DNA of 37,418 nt, taken from positions 1 through 37,418 of the forward strand of contig JAFEBS010000055.1 of the NCBI GenBank assembly GCA_018242525.1, written 5' to 3'. A model generated the notes under the pieces. The model was not told where the DNA came from and searched no databases. It saw only the letters and a program-made list of their open reading frames with translations. Position 1 is the stretch's first letter, and every line of letters starts with the position of its first letter. This document shows, piece after piece, positions 25,218 to 35,418 of the stretch. Position numbers and translations under genes: made by a program. The stretch is from Planctomycetota bacterium (GTDB taxonomy: Bacteria > Planctomycetota > Planctomycetia > Planctomycetales > Planctomycetaceae).

Positions 25218-27515
25218 GTGGAAAACAACATTCAGCGGGAAATCAAAGGAATCCTGGCGTTCGTGGCAGCGATCTGGGCAGTCTTCCTGCTGGAGTTTGC
25301 GCTTCCATTGACGGAATTCGGAGTTACCCCGCGGAGGTTGACAGGCCTGATCGGGATCGTCGCGATGCCGTTCCTGCATCTGAATCTCCAGCACATTGCG
25401 AGCAATACCCCGCCGCTGTTCGTGCTGCTGTTGCTGTTGTCCGGGACCAACGTTCGATCGTGGCGGGTCGTCGTGGAACTGGTGCTGCTCGGCGGATCAC
25501 TGCTGTGGCTGTTCGGCCGGCCGGCGACGCACATTGGGGCCAGCGGCCTGATCTTCAGCCTGATCGCCTTCCTGATCATCTCTGGCATCCGGCTCCGCCG
25601 GTTGGTGCCGCTGATCGTGTCGATTGTGGTGGCTTGTGTCTACGGTGGAGTTCTGTTGCGGGGCGTAGTGCCAGAATTGCACTCGGCAACATCCTGGGAC
25701 GGGCATTTGTGCGGGGCCGTGGCCGGTGGGATATTGGCTCTGTGGTGGACCCGTGCCGCGAAGTCGCCGCAGCCGATACTGCTGGATGCCGGCAGCGGAC
25801 GCCTGCACAGCCTGGATGCCGCCATCGAGCGCCGGCATGATCTGGATGCCTTGCGTGCCAGCGCAATGTTCCTGGGGATCGGTCTACATACGTCGCTGAG
25901 CTTTTTCGAGACTCCGTGGCCGGTTCAGGACAGCCAGCAGAATCCGCTCTTCGGGTTGTTCCTGGCAGCGGTGCATGGGTTTCGGATGCCGCTGTTTTTT
26001 GTCATCAGCGGATTCTTTACGATGATGGTGTATCGCAAGCGAGGCCTGAAGGGACTTATGAAGCAGCGGGCCATGCGGATTCTGGTGCCGCTGGCCGTCG
26101 GGCTGGTGACAATCATTCCAGTCATGGGAGTTGTCTCCCTCTGGGCCATGTCAACGGCGGGATCAGCCGACGACGGCCAACCATCGCTCGCCAGTTCGAT
26201 TCGCGCGCAGGACCAGACTGCGATCGATTCATTTCTGGCAGCCCCTGAGCAGATCAACCGGGTGGATTCCAAGTTCGGAGTGACTCCGCTGGCCTGGGCT
26301 GTCCTGGTGGCTGATGCACCCTTGGTGGAACGGCTGATCGAAAGCGGCGCCGATGTGAATCAAGGAAACCGGGATGGCAATACGCCGTTACACGCGGCGG
26401 CGTTCCTGGGTTACGATCAAATCGCGGAACTGTTGCTGTCCAAGGGGGCCGATCCCAACAAACGCAATCCCGCGGGCGAACCACCGATTCGCTCGATCAC
26501 AGCAGACTGGAACACGACAGAATTCATCCTCAAATTGATTGGGGCTCCGGTTCCGGATCGGGCCGAATTGGAAGCCGGGCGGTTGCGAGTCAAAACCGTT
26601 CTGGAGGGGACGACTTCGGAACGTGTGACTCTGCCGTCTGCCGACGAAAACACCGGGAACTGGCGGTCTGCCTACAAAGCGCTGATGCAATCCGACCTGT
26701 TTCGTGTCGAACTGGGTGGCCGCAGTTTCCATCTGGTCAATTCCGACATCCTGGGCCATCTGTGGTTCTTGTGGTTCCTGGTGTGGTTGATCGGGATGTT
26801 CGCAGTCGTCGTGGGGATTGGCGGAACCGGTCCCGCGGAGTCCGTGGAATCCACGTCAGGATCGACATTGACGCCGGGACTGTTGCGCCGGCTTGTGTTG
26901 TCGAATCTACGATTCGTCTGGCTGATTCCGTTGACCCTGCTGCCGCAATGGTTCATGGGTGACAGCCCGATTCAATTCGGGCCCGACACATCGACGGGAT
27001 TGTTGCCGCAACCGCACCTGCTGGTCTATTACGGGTTGTTCTTCGGGTTTGGTGTGTTGTACTACGAGGCCCGGGACACCGACTTTCAGGTCGGCCGACT
27101 GTGGTGGCTGATGATCCCGTTGGGATTGTTCGTCGGACTGCCGGCCTGGCTGGTCACGATCGGGAATCATTCCGCGGGGGCCGTCGTTCAGGCCGTTTAC
27201 GTCTGGGCGATGACGTTCGGAATGATGGGACTTTTCCGCACCTTCTTGAAACGCGAAAGCCCTTCGCTTCGCTATCTCTCGGACGCATCCTACTGGTTCT
27301 ACCTGGCCCATCTGCCGCTGGTCATCGGCCTGCAGGCGGTGGTGCGACCCTGGCCGGTCAACGCCGTGACGAAGTTCCTGTTGATCAATGTGGTCGTGAC
27401 GGTCCTGCTGCTGGCAAGCTATCAGTTGCTGGTCCGACATACGTTCATCGGCGTTGTGCTGAACGGTCCGCGCAAGCGAATGACGCCAGTGCCGGCCGAC
27501 GTCCCGGCAACGTGA
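25218..27515 (+). CDS. Rhomboid protease, ankyrin and acyltransferase-3 fusion
   Basis: A GTG at 25218 gives 765 residues. A TTG at 25182 overlapping the upstream stop would add 12. Residues 1-185 form a rhomboid-like module: FLHLNLQHIASN (HxxxxHxxxN pattern), catalytic Ser109 in GASGLIF, and His163 in SWDGHLCGAVAGG. From about residue 208 an acyltransferase-3 membrane domain begins (DALRASAMFLGIGLH), with HGFRMPLFFVISGFF near 253-267. Two or three ankyrin repeats (about 330-425, such as NTPLHAAAFLGYDQIAELLL) are inserted between membrane helices. The acyltransferase helices resume near 500 and run to the end. Rhomboids cut membrane proteins; acyltransferase-3 proteins move acyl groups to sugars or lipids. 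The physical fusion is unusual. Coupling to the O-methyltransferase suggests a shared pathway. Confidence 0.8.
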   Translation: MENNIQREIKGILAFVAAIWAVFLLEFALPLTEFGVTPRRLTGLIGIVAMPFLHLNLQHIASNTPPLFVLLLLLSGTNVRSWRVVVELVLLGGSLLWLFGRPATHIGASGLIFSLIAFLIISGIRLRRLVPLIVSIVVACVYGGVLLRGVVPELHSATSWDGHLCGAVAGGILALWWTRAAKSPQPILLDAGSGRLHSLDAAIERRHDLDALRASAMFLGIGLHTSLSFFETPWPVQDSQQNPLFGLFLAAVHGFRMPLFFVISGFFTMMVYRKRGLKGLMKQRAMRILVPLAVGLVTIIPVMGVVSLWAMSTAGSADDGQPSLASSIRAQDQTAIDSFLAAPEQINRVDSKFGVTPLAWAVLVADAPLVERLIESGADVNQGNRDGNTPLHAAAFLGYDQIAELLLSKGADPNKRNPAGEPPIRSITADWNTTEFILKLIGAPVPDRAELEAGRLRVKTVLEGTTSERVTLPSADENTGNWRSAYKALMQSDLFRVELGGRSFHLVNSDILGHLWFLWFLVWLIGMFAVVVGIGGTGPAESVESTSGSTLTPGLLRRLVLSNLRFVWLIPLTLLPQWFMGDSPIQFGPDTSTGLLPQPHLLVYYGLFFGFGVLYYEARDTDFQVGRLWWLMIPLGLFVGLPAWLVTIGNHSAGAVVQAVYVWAMTFGMMGLFRTFLKRESPSLRYLSDASYWFYLAHLPLVIGLQAVVRPWPVNAVTKFLLINVVVTVLLLASYQLLVRHTFIGVVLNGPRKRMTPVPADVPAT

Positions 27516-27562
27516 TTTGTCGCAACGGCAGTCATGATTCGTCGAACGGCACAACGGATCGT

Positions 27563-30500
27563 CTACGACTGACATTCCAGGATGAAATTCTTCATCTGGT
27601 AGATGACCCGGCCGTCGACCGACAGGAACCCTTCGGCCGTCACTGTGCGCCGGTCGTCGTCGACGTCACGGATGACAGCCGTCACCGTAACGAGTTTGTC
27701 CCTGGGAATGACTTGCCCCCGGTAAACCCATTCATGCTTCGCCGGGGCATTGGTACCGGGCGCCGGCGTCATTGATGGCGTGACGAACAGCGTCTCGGCC
27801 CGGGCCTGCCAGCGATCGGCCGCGAACAGTTTCAGCAGTTGCCAGAATGATTCCAGACCCAGCGATCCGGGAACTACCGGATCCTGATAGAAATGGGCCT
27901 TGAAAAACCAGGCATCGGGGTCGACCGGCATCGTCCCGACAATGCACCCGTGGCCGTACGGCCCACCGTTGGGGACCAGGGATTCGATGGTCTGAATCAT
28001 CCGAAATTGTTCGTCGGAAAATGGCGCCGTGACGGGGTATGGCCCCCGCCTGGCGATCGCCATTTCCCGGGCGTTCGGCTGATAGGGCGTTGCGTCGCGA
28101 ATTCCAATCTGATTGGACAAGGCAGCCTTCGAGAAGAAGCCGAAGTACGTATTGCCGACATAGACCGGTTCGCCGTCGCAGCGCAGGTCAAAGTCATAGT
28201 GCTGGATGATCATGCCAGCCGAGTTTGAGACGCGGGTAATCTTGACCGTGGTGGTCAGGGTCCCCGATTGCGCGGTCACTTCGCGGAACTGCGTGGCCGT
28301 GCCGCCCAGGTTGCGGAATGACAAGTCCGTGTCACTGGTCAACGCGGAACCGAGGTAACCGGCCAGCCAGCCACAGGGCTGTAACGCGGTTTCCAGCAAC
28401 ACTGCAAACGGCATTGTCCGTTGTCGGTTCGACTTAAAGTACCAGGCGTCGATCGGGACATCGTATTGAGCGATGATTTCGCCGCCCGCCTGCAGGACCC
28501 ACGGCTGACAATTCTGGATCGAGACAATGCGATCCAGAAACTGGAACGGCGGTCCCGGCAAGCGTGCGATCTTGCGATCTTCGTCGAACGGTTTGTAACG
28601 ATCGCCGAAGGCATCCGACGGCTTGCCGATGGCAAACGCCGTCACACGATCGGTATCAAAAATGGCCGGACGCCGGTCATAGCGCGGTGTGAAAATCGGC
28701 ACGTTGACAGGCCGGTGACGAGCCTGCCACAATCGAGTCACCGATTCCTTCGTCAACCCGGTCAGCCGGACCGACATGTCGGTAATTTCGACGATCGGTT
28801 TCCCGTCGGCGTACATCAGGGCGTCGGCCAGACAGTAGGCGGAAGTCGCATCTGCAGTCGACAGGCCATCTCGACCGCCATAACCGATCTCTTTCAGCGT
28901 GACTTCATACCAGACCTTGCGGGTACCGGACAGCACCTGCCCGCGACATTTCAGACGGCTGCGGACTTCAGGGATCGGCTCGTAGACGACCTGCCCTGCT
29001 TCGCCGATCCAGCCCATCCGCAGCAGATGAATTCGTAACGTGTGCAGGCAGCATTCGTACATCAATGTGCCGGGCATCACCTGATCGTCGCAGAAGTGAC
29101 AGACCAGGAACCAGTCGTCCGGGTGGATATCCAATTCCCCCAGGATCGTCCCCATCCCGAACTTGCCTCCAACGGGATCCAGTTTCAGCACGCGGTCGAT
29201 CAGCCACATTCGGCTGCGAGCCGGGGAAGACCCGCCCTGTGTCACCAGTCCGGGCAGCGTGACGGGATTTCGCACGGGGAGATCGGCGAACGCAGGTCCG
29301 AAGCAGGTTGCCAGGTCACCGCGCCTCAGGGCCAGCAGTTGCTGGTCGTCGTAACTTTCGACCGCCATCGGAACCGGGTCATTCCAGTCCGCCGGTTTGT
29401 TTCCCGGCCGCGGTCGCTTGTCCAGCGCGGTGTGAATGATTCCCTTCCCCCCGGCCAGTTCCGCATCGGTGAAGAACCCGGCGCAGCCTTCGCGCATGGT
29501 CAGCAATGGCCGGCCATCGACCGTGGCATCAAATTCAAACCGGAACAGGTAGGTGCTTCCCTGGCGGAAGAAATGCAGGACGCGGATGTCGTAGTGAATC
29601 GTCTGGCCGGCCTGCGGCAAGGCATCGTGGAACGTGACGACGGCATCCAGCAGTCGGTAGCAGGCGACACCCCGGGTTTCAAAGTCGATCCCCAGCCAGC
29701 CCGACAGAAACAGGTCCGCCTGTCCCGATTCGACGGCGATACAGGTGGGGATGCGACCGCAATCGAGATACCACGCTCCGGGATGGATATCATGTTCGGT
29801 AATGACTCGGCCGGATGTCATCGACAGGGGTTCCCCTTCGATGCTCAGGATCCGATCGACCAGCATCAGCGGTTCGTCCGGCAGGCGGACGCGCGTGGGG
29901 TGCTGGTCGATCTCGGCAAACTTTTGGCCGAGCACTCGGCCAATCTTGCCGACGGCAAATTCCATGCATTGCTGGCGATTGAGCGACCGGGGAGGTTCGA
30001 CCGGGATCGCGGTTTCCACCGGCACAGTAAGGGAAATGACCTTGGGAATCACACCGGTCGATCCCTGAACCGGTTCGGGCGGCGCAGGTGCCGAAGTCGC
30101 CGCACCGGCACGCGCCAGCGTGGCGAGATGTTCTGCCGCCAGTTGCTCATACCGGGCGGAAAGTCGCAGAAACGTTTCGTGAGCTTGTGTGTGCTGGTCA
30201 GTCATCGCTTGGAACTGGTCCCAAAGGCTGAGAGGAGGATCGAAAACATCAAATCCGTTGTCATGGTTCGTCGTCGCGATTGTGACGTCGTTCACTGTCG
30301 GAATCGAGACTGCCGGAGCTTCGCAGGATTCCGCCGGAAGGGCCATGGTCAAACTCGGTGAAGGCTCCACGGCAACAAGCGGCAGTTCCACGACAGGCTC
30401 TGGCGATGGTGGCGTCGAAACAGGTGCTGGTAGGAACCGCCAGCCACCGGGCGGCACTGGGATCTGAAACGCGAGGCCGCCCACTCGCGTCACCACTTCG

Positions 30501-33500
30501 CGGATGGGCGGCAGAGGTTCGGGGGTGGGCGGTTGTCCGTACAGGTACGACAGGTCGACAGGCACCCGCTCCGCGATCAGTGCCGCCAGCAGTTCGAGAA
30601 AGGCTTCGACTGGTCTGGAGGTCACTGGCAGGGCCGACCGTGCGAAATGCGGTCGGTCGCCAAGGATCTCGTCGATCATCCGAGTACAGGACGATCCGGG
30701 ACCGATCTCGATAAACACCCGTACTCCGTCGGCATGCGCTTGATGGATCACGCGCGGGAAGTCGATCGTGTCGACCGCCTGGGCCACGATCGCTTCGGCG
30801 GCAGATTCGCGGGTGAGGTCGTACCTGTGGCCCCAGGCGGCACTGTAGAAATCGATTGACCGCGCGGCACCGGTCGTTGCTGTCGCTGGTGCGGTTGTCT
30901 GCATCAGGTGCAATTCACGATACGCTGGTTCGACCTGTCGCAGGACCTCACAGTGAACGGTGCTGGGGGACGCGAGCGGAATAAAGGTCGCATTCAAGCC
31001 CTGAACGAGTTGTTGCACCTGTTCGCGATCCCCGCCAATCACGCACTGGCGAGGCGTGTTGATGATCAGCAGATACAGCCGCAAGGCGGGGCCTGTTTGC
31101 ACCCGCATCTGTTCGATGGCAGCCCGGATTTCCGCGGCACTGCGATCAACCACGCCGGACAACCACGGAACCGGCTGGCCCTCGGGAATCTTCCACGCTT
31201 TTCGAGCGGCATCGAACGGAGGGACCAGATCACTGCCGAACAGCGGGGATTGTTCCATCCGCCGCAGCATCTCATCGCGCTCCGTCCACGCCCGCAGTCC
31301 GAACAAGGCCGCCGATTCGCCGAGGCTGTACCCAATGCTGGCCGTGGGGCGAACGTCGAACAACGCCAGCAAATCGCAAACGCCGGTCCCGATCGCCACC
31401 TGCGAAAAAATCATCGATTTGTGATTGTCGAATTCCTGGCGTGAATTCCAGATCGCCGCGTATTGGCTCGCCAGATCCACATTTTCATGCTGCTGACGCC
31501 GCAGCACTTCGGGAAAGACAGACAACAAGGTCCGACCCATCCGTCGAAAGGCATTCCCTGATCCGGGAAAGACAAACGCGACCCGACCTTGCTGACCTGC
31601 TGGATTCGGCGAATAAAAAACTTGCTTCGACAACGAAGCCGCTGCCGTCACATCTCCGGACAGGCGCTGGCGACCTGCTGCGATCAATGCGGGCAATTCG
31701 TCCGTGCGACCGGCAACAAGCGTCAGTGCCCATCGACGGCTATGACGGGGCGGGTGCGCGTGGAACCAGCGGATCGCCACCTGTTCGACGGAACCTCTCA
31801 TCTGGCAGATGCGGGACAGTTCCTCCAGCGTCTGAACGAGTTCGTCCTGGGAATCCCCATCAATCACGAACACCGCAAACGGAAACTCTCCAATCGGCCG
31901 ACGGCGTTCCAGGTTGACCAGATGTGACTGGGGCTCGTCAACGCTCTCGATGTCATAGCGGATCGCCTCGGGGACCGTTGGTCCGGCCGTCCGAACCGTG
32001 CGCTGATCGGGCGCCGATCGAAACCGGAACGGTGCGATCTGGCCGCCAGCCCAGTCGGAATTAGCTGGAACTTCCGTCCTCCTCGCATCAAGATCGAGTT
32101 CGTGATAGGCGGCGGGGACGACAATTGGCAGCGTACCTGCGATACCAACTTCTCCCGTCAGGGGAAACTGCAGCAAAAGACGTTCGCGTGACGTCTGTTT
32201 GTTCGCCGAAATGTGAGGGCTGGACGGTTTGAAGACACCATAACAACGATTCTGATCACGCATGGCATCTCGGAATCGCTGGACGACGATCGCGGTGGCC
32301 TGGTCGACGGCGGTGCACTTATAGTGACTTCCGGAACCGAGAGTGTTGCCGGATTCACCGGCTGTGGCGGCCGTTGGCGATGTCGACAACAGATTCCAAC
32401 GCGGGTCCGTCGAAAGCTCGACGCCTCCCACGATGGCGCGATCGAGTTCCCCGCGCTCGAGCGCTCGCGCGGCCAGGTGCAGGGCAATCAGATCGGATTG
32501 TCGACCGCACGACACCGTGAAGCTGGGACCGCCGACATCGAATTCACGGGCCAGGCGACTGGCTACGATCCCCCCCAGGTTGCCCATCACGCGATTCGGA
32601 GTTAACGGAGGTCCGGCGGCATCCTTCAGGCTGCTGATCCAGGCGGTCAACTGATCGGCCGTCAGGTCCAATCCCAGGTACCGGGCCCAAGTCGGCCCAT
32701 CCTGTTCGATCGACCAGCGGAAATGGAAATTCGTCGTGTTGGGGTCCAGCTCGATGCCGATGAACACGCCCGTGCGATTCTCCAGCGGACCGGTGTCAGG
32801 CGATTTGGGCGGGTTCAGGTTGGGATTCAAGGCATTTTTGACATCACCAAGCGCCCCGTGCGCCACCTTGAGCATGACCTGTTGTTGCGGCAACATGTCC
32901 TGCATTTCCAGGGGAGGAATGCGGAACTGTCCCATCGGCAGTCGAACCTCTGTGATGCCGCGACCGACCGGCGATGCCGACGACGAAGAGATTTCGCGGT
33001 GGAACCAGCCGGTCTGTTCAATCCCCCACCAGTTCAGGTCGACATACGGATCGGGCGTGCCCTGAAACTCGCTCGCCAAAACTTCGTTTTTGGACTCCCT
33101 GTTCATCACCTGGGCATCGAATCCGACAACGGCAACCTGAAGTGGAGCGTCGCCAACCCCGGATGATGAACGAGCGGTAACGTGGGTGCCGATCCATTCT
33201 TCGATCAAGACGTGAGCGTTGATTCCTCCGAACCCAAACGCGTTGACGGTCGCTCGCCGAGGTGTTGGCACAGCGGATGTTTCGGAACCGCGACGCTGCC
33301 ACGGTTCTGATTGACGCAGGACTCGGAAGGGACTGTCGGATGCGGCCAACAGTTCGGCAGGCTGCTCGAAGTTTGCCGTTGGAGGCAGCGTGGCATGCTT
33401 GACGGCTAACAAGACTTTCATCAGTCCGGCGGCACCAGCCCCTGTCAGCAGGTGGCCGACATTGGATTTGACGCCGCCAATCACGCACTGTCGGGGACGG

Positions 33501-34648
33501 GCGAATTCCTGCTTCCATAATTGGTGTAGGCTGGAAATCTCGACCGCGTCACCGACGGGGGTTCCCGTGGCGTGGCATTCGATCAGATCGACATCGCTGG
33601 GCTTCCAGCCGGCCTGTTCGTAAGCCGACCGCATCGCGCGCAATTGGCCTTCGGAATGTGGGGCGAGCAGGTTGGCACCGCGATCGTTCGACAACCCGAT
33701 CCCGGCGATAACACCATAAATGTGATCGGCACATGCCACCGCATCACGCAATCGCTTCAGAACGAAGACGCCCGCCCCTTCGCCCACAACCAATCCGTCG
33801 GCGGCCGCACTGAGCGGAGCGCAACAACCGCGACGTGACAACGCCTGCAATTGAGCGAACCCCATCTGCGTGTACTGGCAGTCCGGACGCGACATCCCTC
33901 CCGCCAGCATCGCATCGGCGCGATGAGACAACAGTTCCTCGGCCGCAAACTTCAGAGAATACAGCGACGATGCACAGGCGGCATCCAGTGTGAACGCAAT
34001 TCCCTCCAGCCCCAGGGCGTGTCCAATCAGGCTGGCGGGCAAGCCGGCGGCAAAGCGGTTCCAAGGGTGCCAGTCACTGCGGCCCAGGCGGGATTTCAAG
34101 GCCGCTGCGGCAGCGGGATCTGCCAGAGCCGCGGACCACGGAGTCGGCTGTCCGCCCAGTGCCGTTTGGGCCGCCAGGGCGGCTGTGCCAATCAGCTTCT
34201 CGATAAATGTCCGTCCCAGGACATCCCGACACATCGCAGATGTCGACTCGGTCGGTAGAGCGATATTTCCCAGGATGACGCCAATTCGAGCCGGGTCAAT
34301 CCCACGCAATTGCCGGGCGTCCCGATACGCGGCCCGGGCCGCATGCAGACCAAGATGAAACATCGGATCCAGCCGTCGGATCAATGCTGGTTCCAGATCC
34401 AGGCCCGTGGGATCGAGCGAAAAATCTTCGATGTAACAGCCCCACGTCGAATAGACGCGATCCGGCTGAGGCGGCCAGGGGGCGTACGCCTGTTCGGGGG
34501 ACAAATACCAACGGCCCGCGGGGACGTGCCGGCCAGCATCGATTCCGGCGGCGATATTTGACCAGAACGTATTCAGTTCGGGGGCACTGGGGAAAATCCC
34601 GCCAACACCCACAATGGCGATCCGTTCCGAATTGTCAGTACCAGGCAT
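27563..34648 (-). CDS. PUFA/secondary-lipid synthase-like megasynthase (KS-CLF-AT-DH4)
   Basis: The ATG at 34646-34648 is chosen; an upstream TTG frame adds 27 residues. The product has 2361 residues. An N-terminal ketosynthase (about 10-485) has Cys in DAACASS (C225), His in ECHATGTP (H359) and His in KSNVGHL (H399). A second KS-like domain (about 500-800) has SCGRQSD where DAACASS should be, so it lacks the catalytic Cys and fits a chain-length factor. An acyltransferase (about 1020-1345) has the GYSLGES nucleophile (S1108). After a Pro-rich and helical linker come four hot-dog dehydratase-like units in two pairs. In each pair the first is degenerate and the second has the FabA-type site (CHFCDDQVMPG near 1850; AHFYQDPVVPG near the end). 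There are no ACP, KR or ER domains, so partner proteins must act elsewhere. Confidence 0.88.
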   Translation of the reverse strand: MPGTDNSERIAIVGVGGIFPSAPELNTFWSNIAAGIDAGRHVPAGRWYLSPEQAYAPWPPQPDRVYSTWGCYIEDFSLDPTGLDLEPALIRRLDPMFHLGLHAARAAYRDARQLRGIDPARIGVILGNIALPTESTSAMCRDVLGRTFIEKLIGTAALAAQTALGGQPTPWSAALADPAAAAALKSRLGRSDWHPWNRFAAGLPASLIGHALGLEGIAFTLDAACASSLYSLKFAAEELLSHRADAMLAGGMSRPDCQYTQMGFAQLQALSRRGCCAPLSAAADGLVVGEGAGVFVLKRLRDAVACADHIYGVIAGIGLSNDRGANLLAPHSEGQLRAMRSAYEQAGWKPSDVDLIECHATGTPVGDAVEISSLHQLWKQEFARPRQCVIGGVKSNVGHLLTGAGAAGLMKVLLAVKHATLPPTANFEQPAELLAASDSPFRVLRQSEPWQRRGSETSAVPTPRRATVNAFGFGGINAHVLIEEWIGTHVTARSSSGVGDAPLQVAVVGFDAQVMNRESKNEVLASEFQGTPDPYVDLNWWGIEQTGWFHREISSSSASPVGRGITEVRLPMGQFRIPPLEMQDMLPQQQVMLKVAHGALGDVKNALNPNLNPPKSPDTGPLENRTGVFIGIELDPNTTNFHFRWSIEQDGPTWARYLGLDLTADQLTAWISSLKDAAGPPLTPNRVMGNLGGIVASRLAREFDVGGPSFTVSCGRQSDLIALHLAARALERGELDRAIVGGVELSTDPRWNLLSTSPTAATAGESGNTLGSGSHYKCTAVDQATAIVVQRFRDAMRDQNRCYGVFKPSSPHISANKQTSRERLLLQFPLTGEVGIAGTLPIVVPAAYHELDLDARRTEVPANSDWAGGQIAPFRFRSAPDQRTVRTAGPTVPEAIRYDIESVDEPQSHLVNLERRRPIGEFPFAVFVIDGDSQDELVQTLEELSRICQMRGSVEQVAIRWFHAHPPRHSRRWALTLVAGRTDELPALIAAGRQRLSGDVTAAASLSKQVFYSPNPAGQQGRVAFVFPGSGNAFRRMGRTLLSVFPEVLRRQQHENVDLASQYAAIWNSRQEFDNHKSMIFSQVAIGTGVCDLLALFDVRPTASIGYSLGESAALFGLRAWTERDEMLRRMEQSPLFGSDLVPPFDAARKAWKIPEGQPVPWLSGVVDRSAAEIRAAIEQMRVQTGPALRLYLLIINTPRQCVIGGDREQVQQLVQGLNATFIPLASPSTVHCEVLRQVEPAYRELHLMQTTAPATATTGAARSIDFYSAAWGHRYDLTRESAAEAIVAQAVDTIDFPRVIHQAHADGVRVFIEIGPGSSCTRMIDEILGDRPHFARSALPVTSRPVEAFLELLAALIAERVPVDLSYLYGQPPTPEPLPPIREVVTRVGGLAFQIPVPPGGWRFLPAPVSTPPSPEPVVELPLVAVEPSPSLTMALPAESCEAPAVSIPTVNDVTIATTNHDNGFDVFDPPLSLWDQFQAMTDQHTQAHETFLRLSARYEQLAAEHLATLARAGAATSAPAPPEPVQGSTGVIPKVISLTVPVETAIPVEPPRSLNRQQCMEFAVGKIGRVLGQKFAEIDQHPTRVRLPDEPLMLVDRILSIEGEPLSMTSGRVITEHDIHPGAWYLDCGRIPTCIAVESGQADLFLSGWLGIDFETRGVACYRLLDAVVTFHDALPQAGQTIHYDIRVLHFFRQGSTYLFRFEFDATVDGRPLLTMREGCAGFFTDAELAGGKGIIHTALDKRPRPGNKPADWNDPVPMAVESYDDQQLLALRRGDLATCFGPAFADLPVRNPVTLPGLVTQGGSSPARSRMWLIDRVLKLDPVGGKFGMGTILGELDIHPDDWFLVCHFCDDQVMPGTLMYECCLHTLRIHLLRMGWIGEAGQVVYEPIPEVRSRLKCRGQVLSGTRKVWYEVTLKEIGYGGRDGLSTADATSAYCLADALMYADGKPIVEITDMSVRLTGLTKESVTRLWQARHRPVNVPIFTPRYDRRPAIFDTDRVTAFAIGKPSDAFGDRYKPFDEDRKIARLPGPPFQFLDRIVSIQNCQPWVLQAGGEIIAQYDVPIDAWYFKSNRQRTMPFAVLLETALQPCGWLAGYLGSALTSDTDLSFRNLGGTATQFREVTAQSGTLTTTVKITRVSNSAGMIIQHYDFDLRCDGEPVYVGNTYFGFFSKAALSNQIGIRDATPYQPNAREMAIARRGPYPVTAPFSDEQFRMIQTIESLVPNGGPYGHGCIVGTMPVDPDAWFFKAHFYQDPVVPGSLGLESFWQLLKLFAADRWQARAETLFVTPSMTPAPGTNAPAKHEWVYRGQVIPRDKLVTVTAVIRDVDDDRRTVTAEGFLSVDGRVIYQMKNFILECQS

Positions 34649-34978
34649 GGAGATCCCGAGATTGTCGATGCCGGATCCGGTCCGACGTCCGTTCTGCTGC
34701 CAAGTCAACACCTTGAACACGTGAGACAACTTCGAGGATCGTGCTCAAGTTTGCCATCATAGTCACCGCCAACAACCCACTCCACTCCCGCTTCCGCATT
34801 CTGTCAGGGTTCGTCCTCCTTACGATCGCGAGAACCGTTCAAGTCGGAACCCCGACAGAACCGATCCCTGAGTGAAGCGGACACTTGTCGGAGTGGGTGG
34901 ACTGGCCAAATCCAGTTCGGCGGCTTGGGAGACACGCGCCCAGCAGTTGATCGCGCCAAACCAAAGCTGGAATCACGG
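34649..34978. other. Divergent intergenic region, no gene seen
   Basis: These 330 bases separate the megasynthase start from the small lipoprotein gene. No supported frame and no clear promoter or repeat was found. Both genes must be expressed from promoters located here. Confidence 0.4.
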
Positions 34979-35386
34979 ATGATGCGAAGTCGCGCAATAC
35001 TGAGCCTGTTACTGGTCAGCGCCGTCGGGTCGGGTTGCCGAACTTGCTCGCTGTTGAATCCGTACGCCAATGCCGTTGATGATATCAAGGATTCGCAGGT
35101 CTATTTTGACAACTGGTACAGGCCTCGCTTGGATATCAGCCGGGCCGGAAAGCCCGACTGGTGTGGGCCGATCAACAGCAAGATCGGCGGAAATATCTGC
35201 TACTTGGGGTGTTACGACAAATACGGCGACTGTCATCTGTATCCGCCCTCGAATCCGTATTCCTTTCCGAGCAGTACGATGCCAGACCCCACCGTCTGGA
35301 CGCCCCCGGCGGTGACAGAGCCTGCGCCGTTGGAAATGCCACCAACGCCATCGCCTTCGCCAGCACCAATGCCGCCGGAAGGCTGA
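34979..35386 (+). CDS. Small Pro-rich lipoprotein of unknown function
   Basis: Two adjacent ATGs (34979 and 34982) give 135 or 134 residues. The N-terminus (MMRSRAILSLLLVSAVGSGC) is a lipoprotein signal with the acylated cysteine at residue 20. The mature part has several more cysteines (CRTC, WCGP, ICYLGCYDKYGDC), probably disulfide-bonded, and ends in a Pro-rich tail (PPTPSPSPAPMPPEG). No family is recognised. Cysteine-rich exported proteins are common in planctomycete envelopes. It is convergent with the pncC-like gene. Confidence 0.7.
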   Translation: MMRSRAILSLLLVSAVGSGCRTCSLLNPYANAVDDIKDSQVYFDNWYRPRLDISRAGKPDWCGPINSKIGGNICYLGCYDKYGDCHLYPPSNPYSFPSSTMPDPTVWTPPAVTEPAPLEMPPTPSPSPAPMPPEG

Positions 35387-35418
35387 GCGTCCACGAGCGG
35401 TCGCACTGCACCGCCTGC

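Noticed and set aside
29042..30361. 439-residue plus-strand frame over the megasynthase
   Set aside because: Antisense reading of dehydratase-like and linker sequence; no family resemblance.
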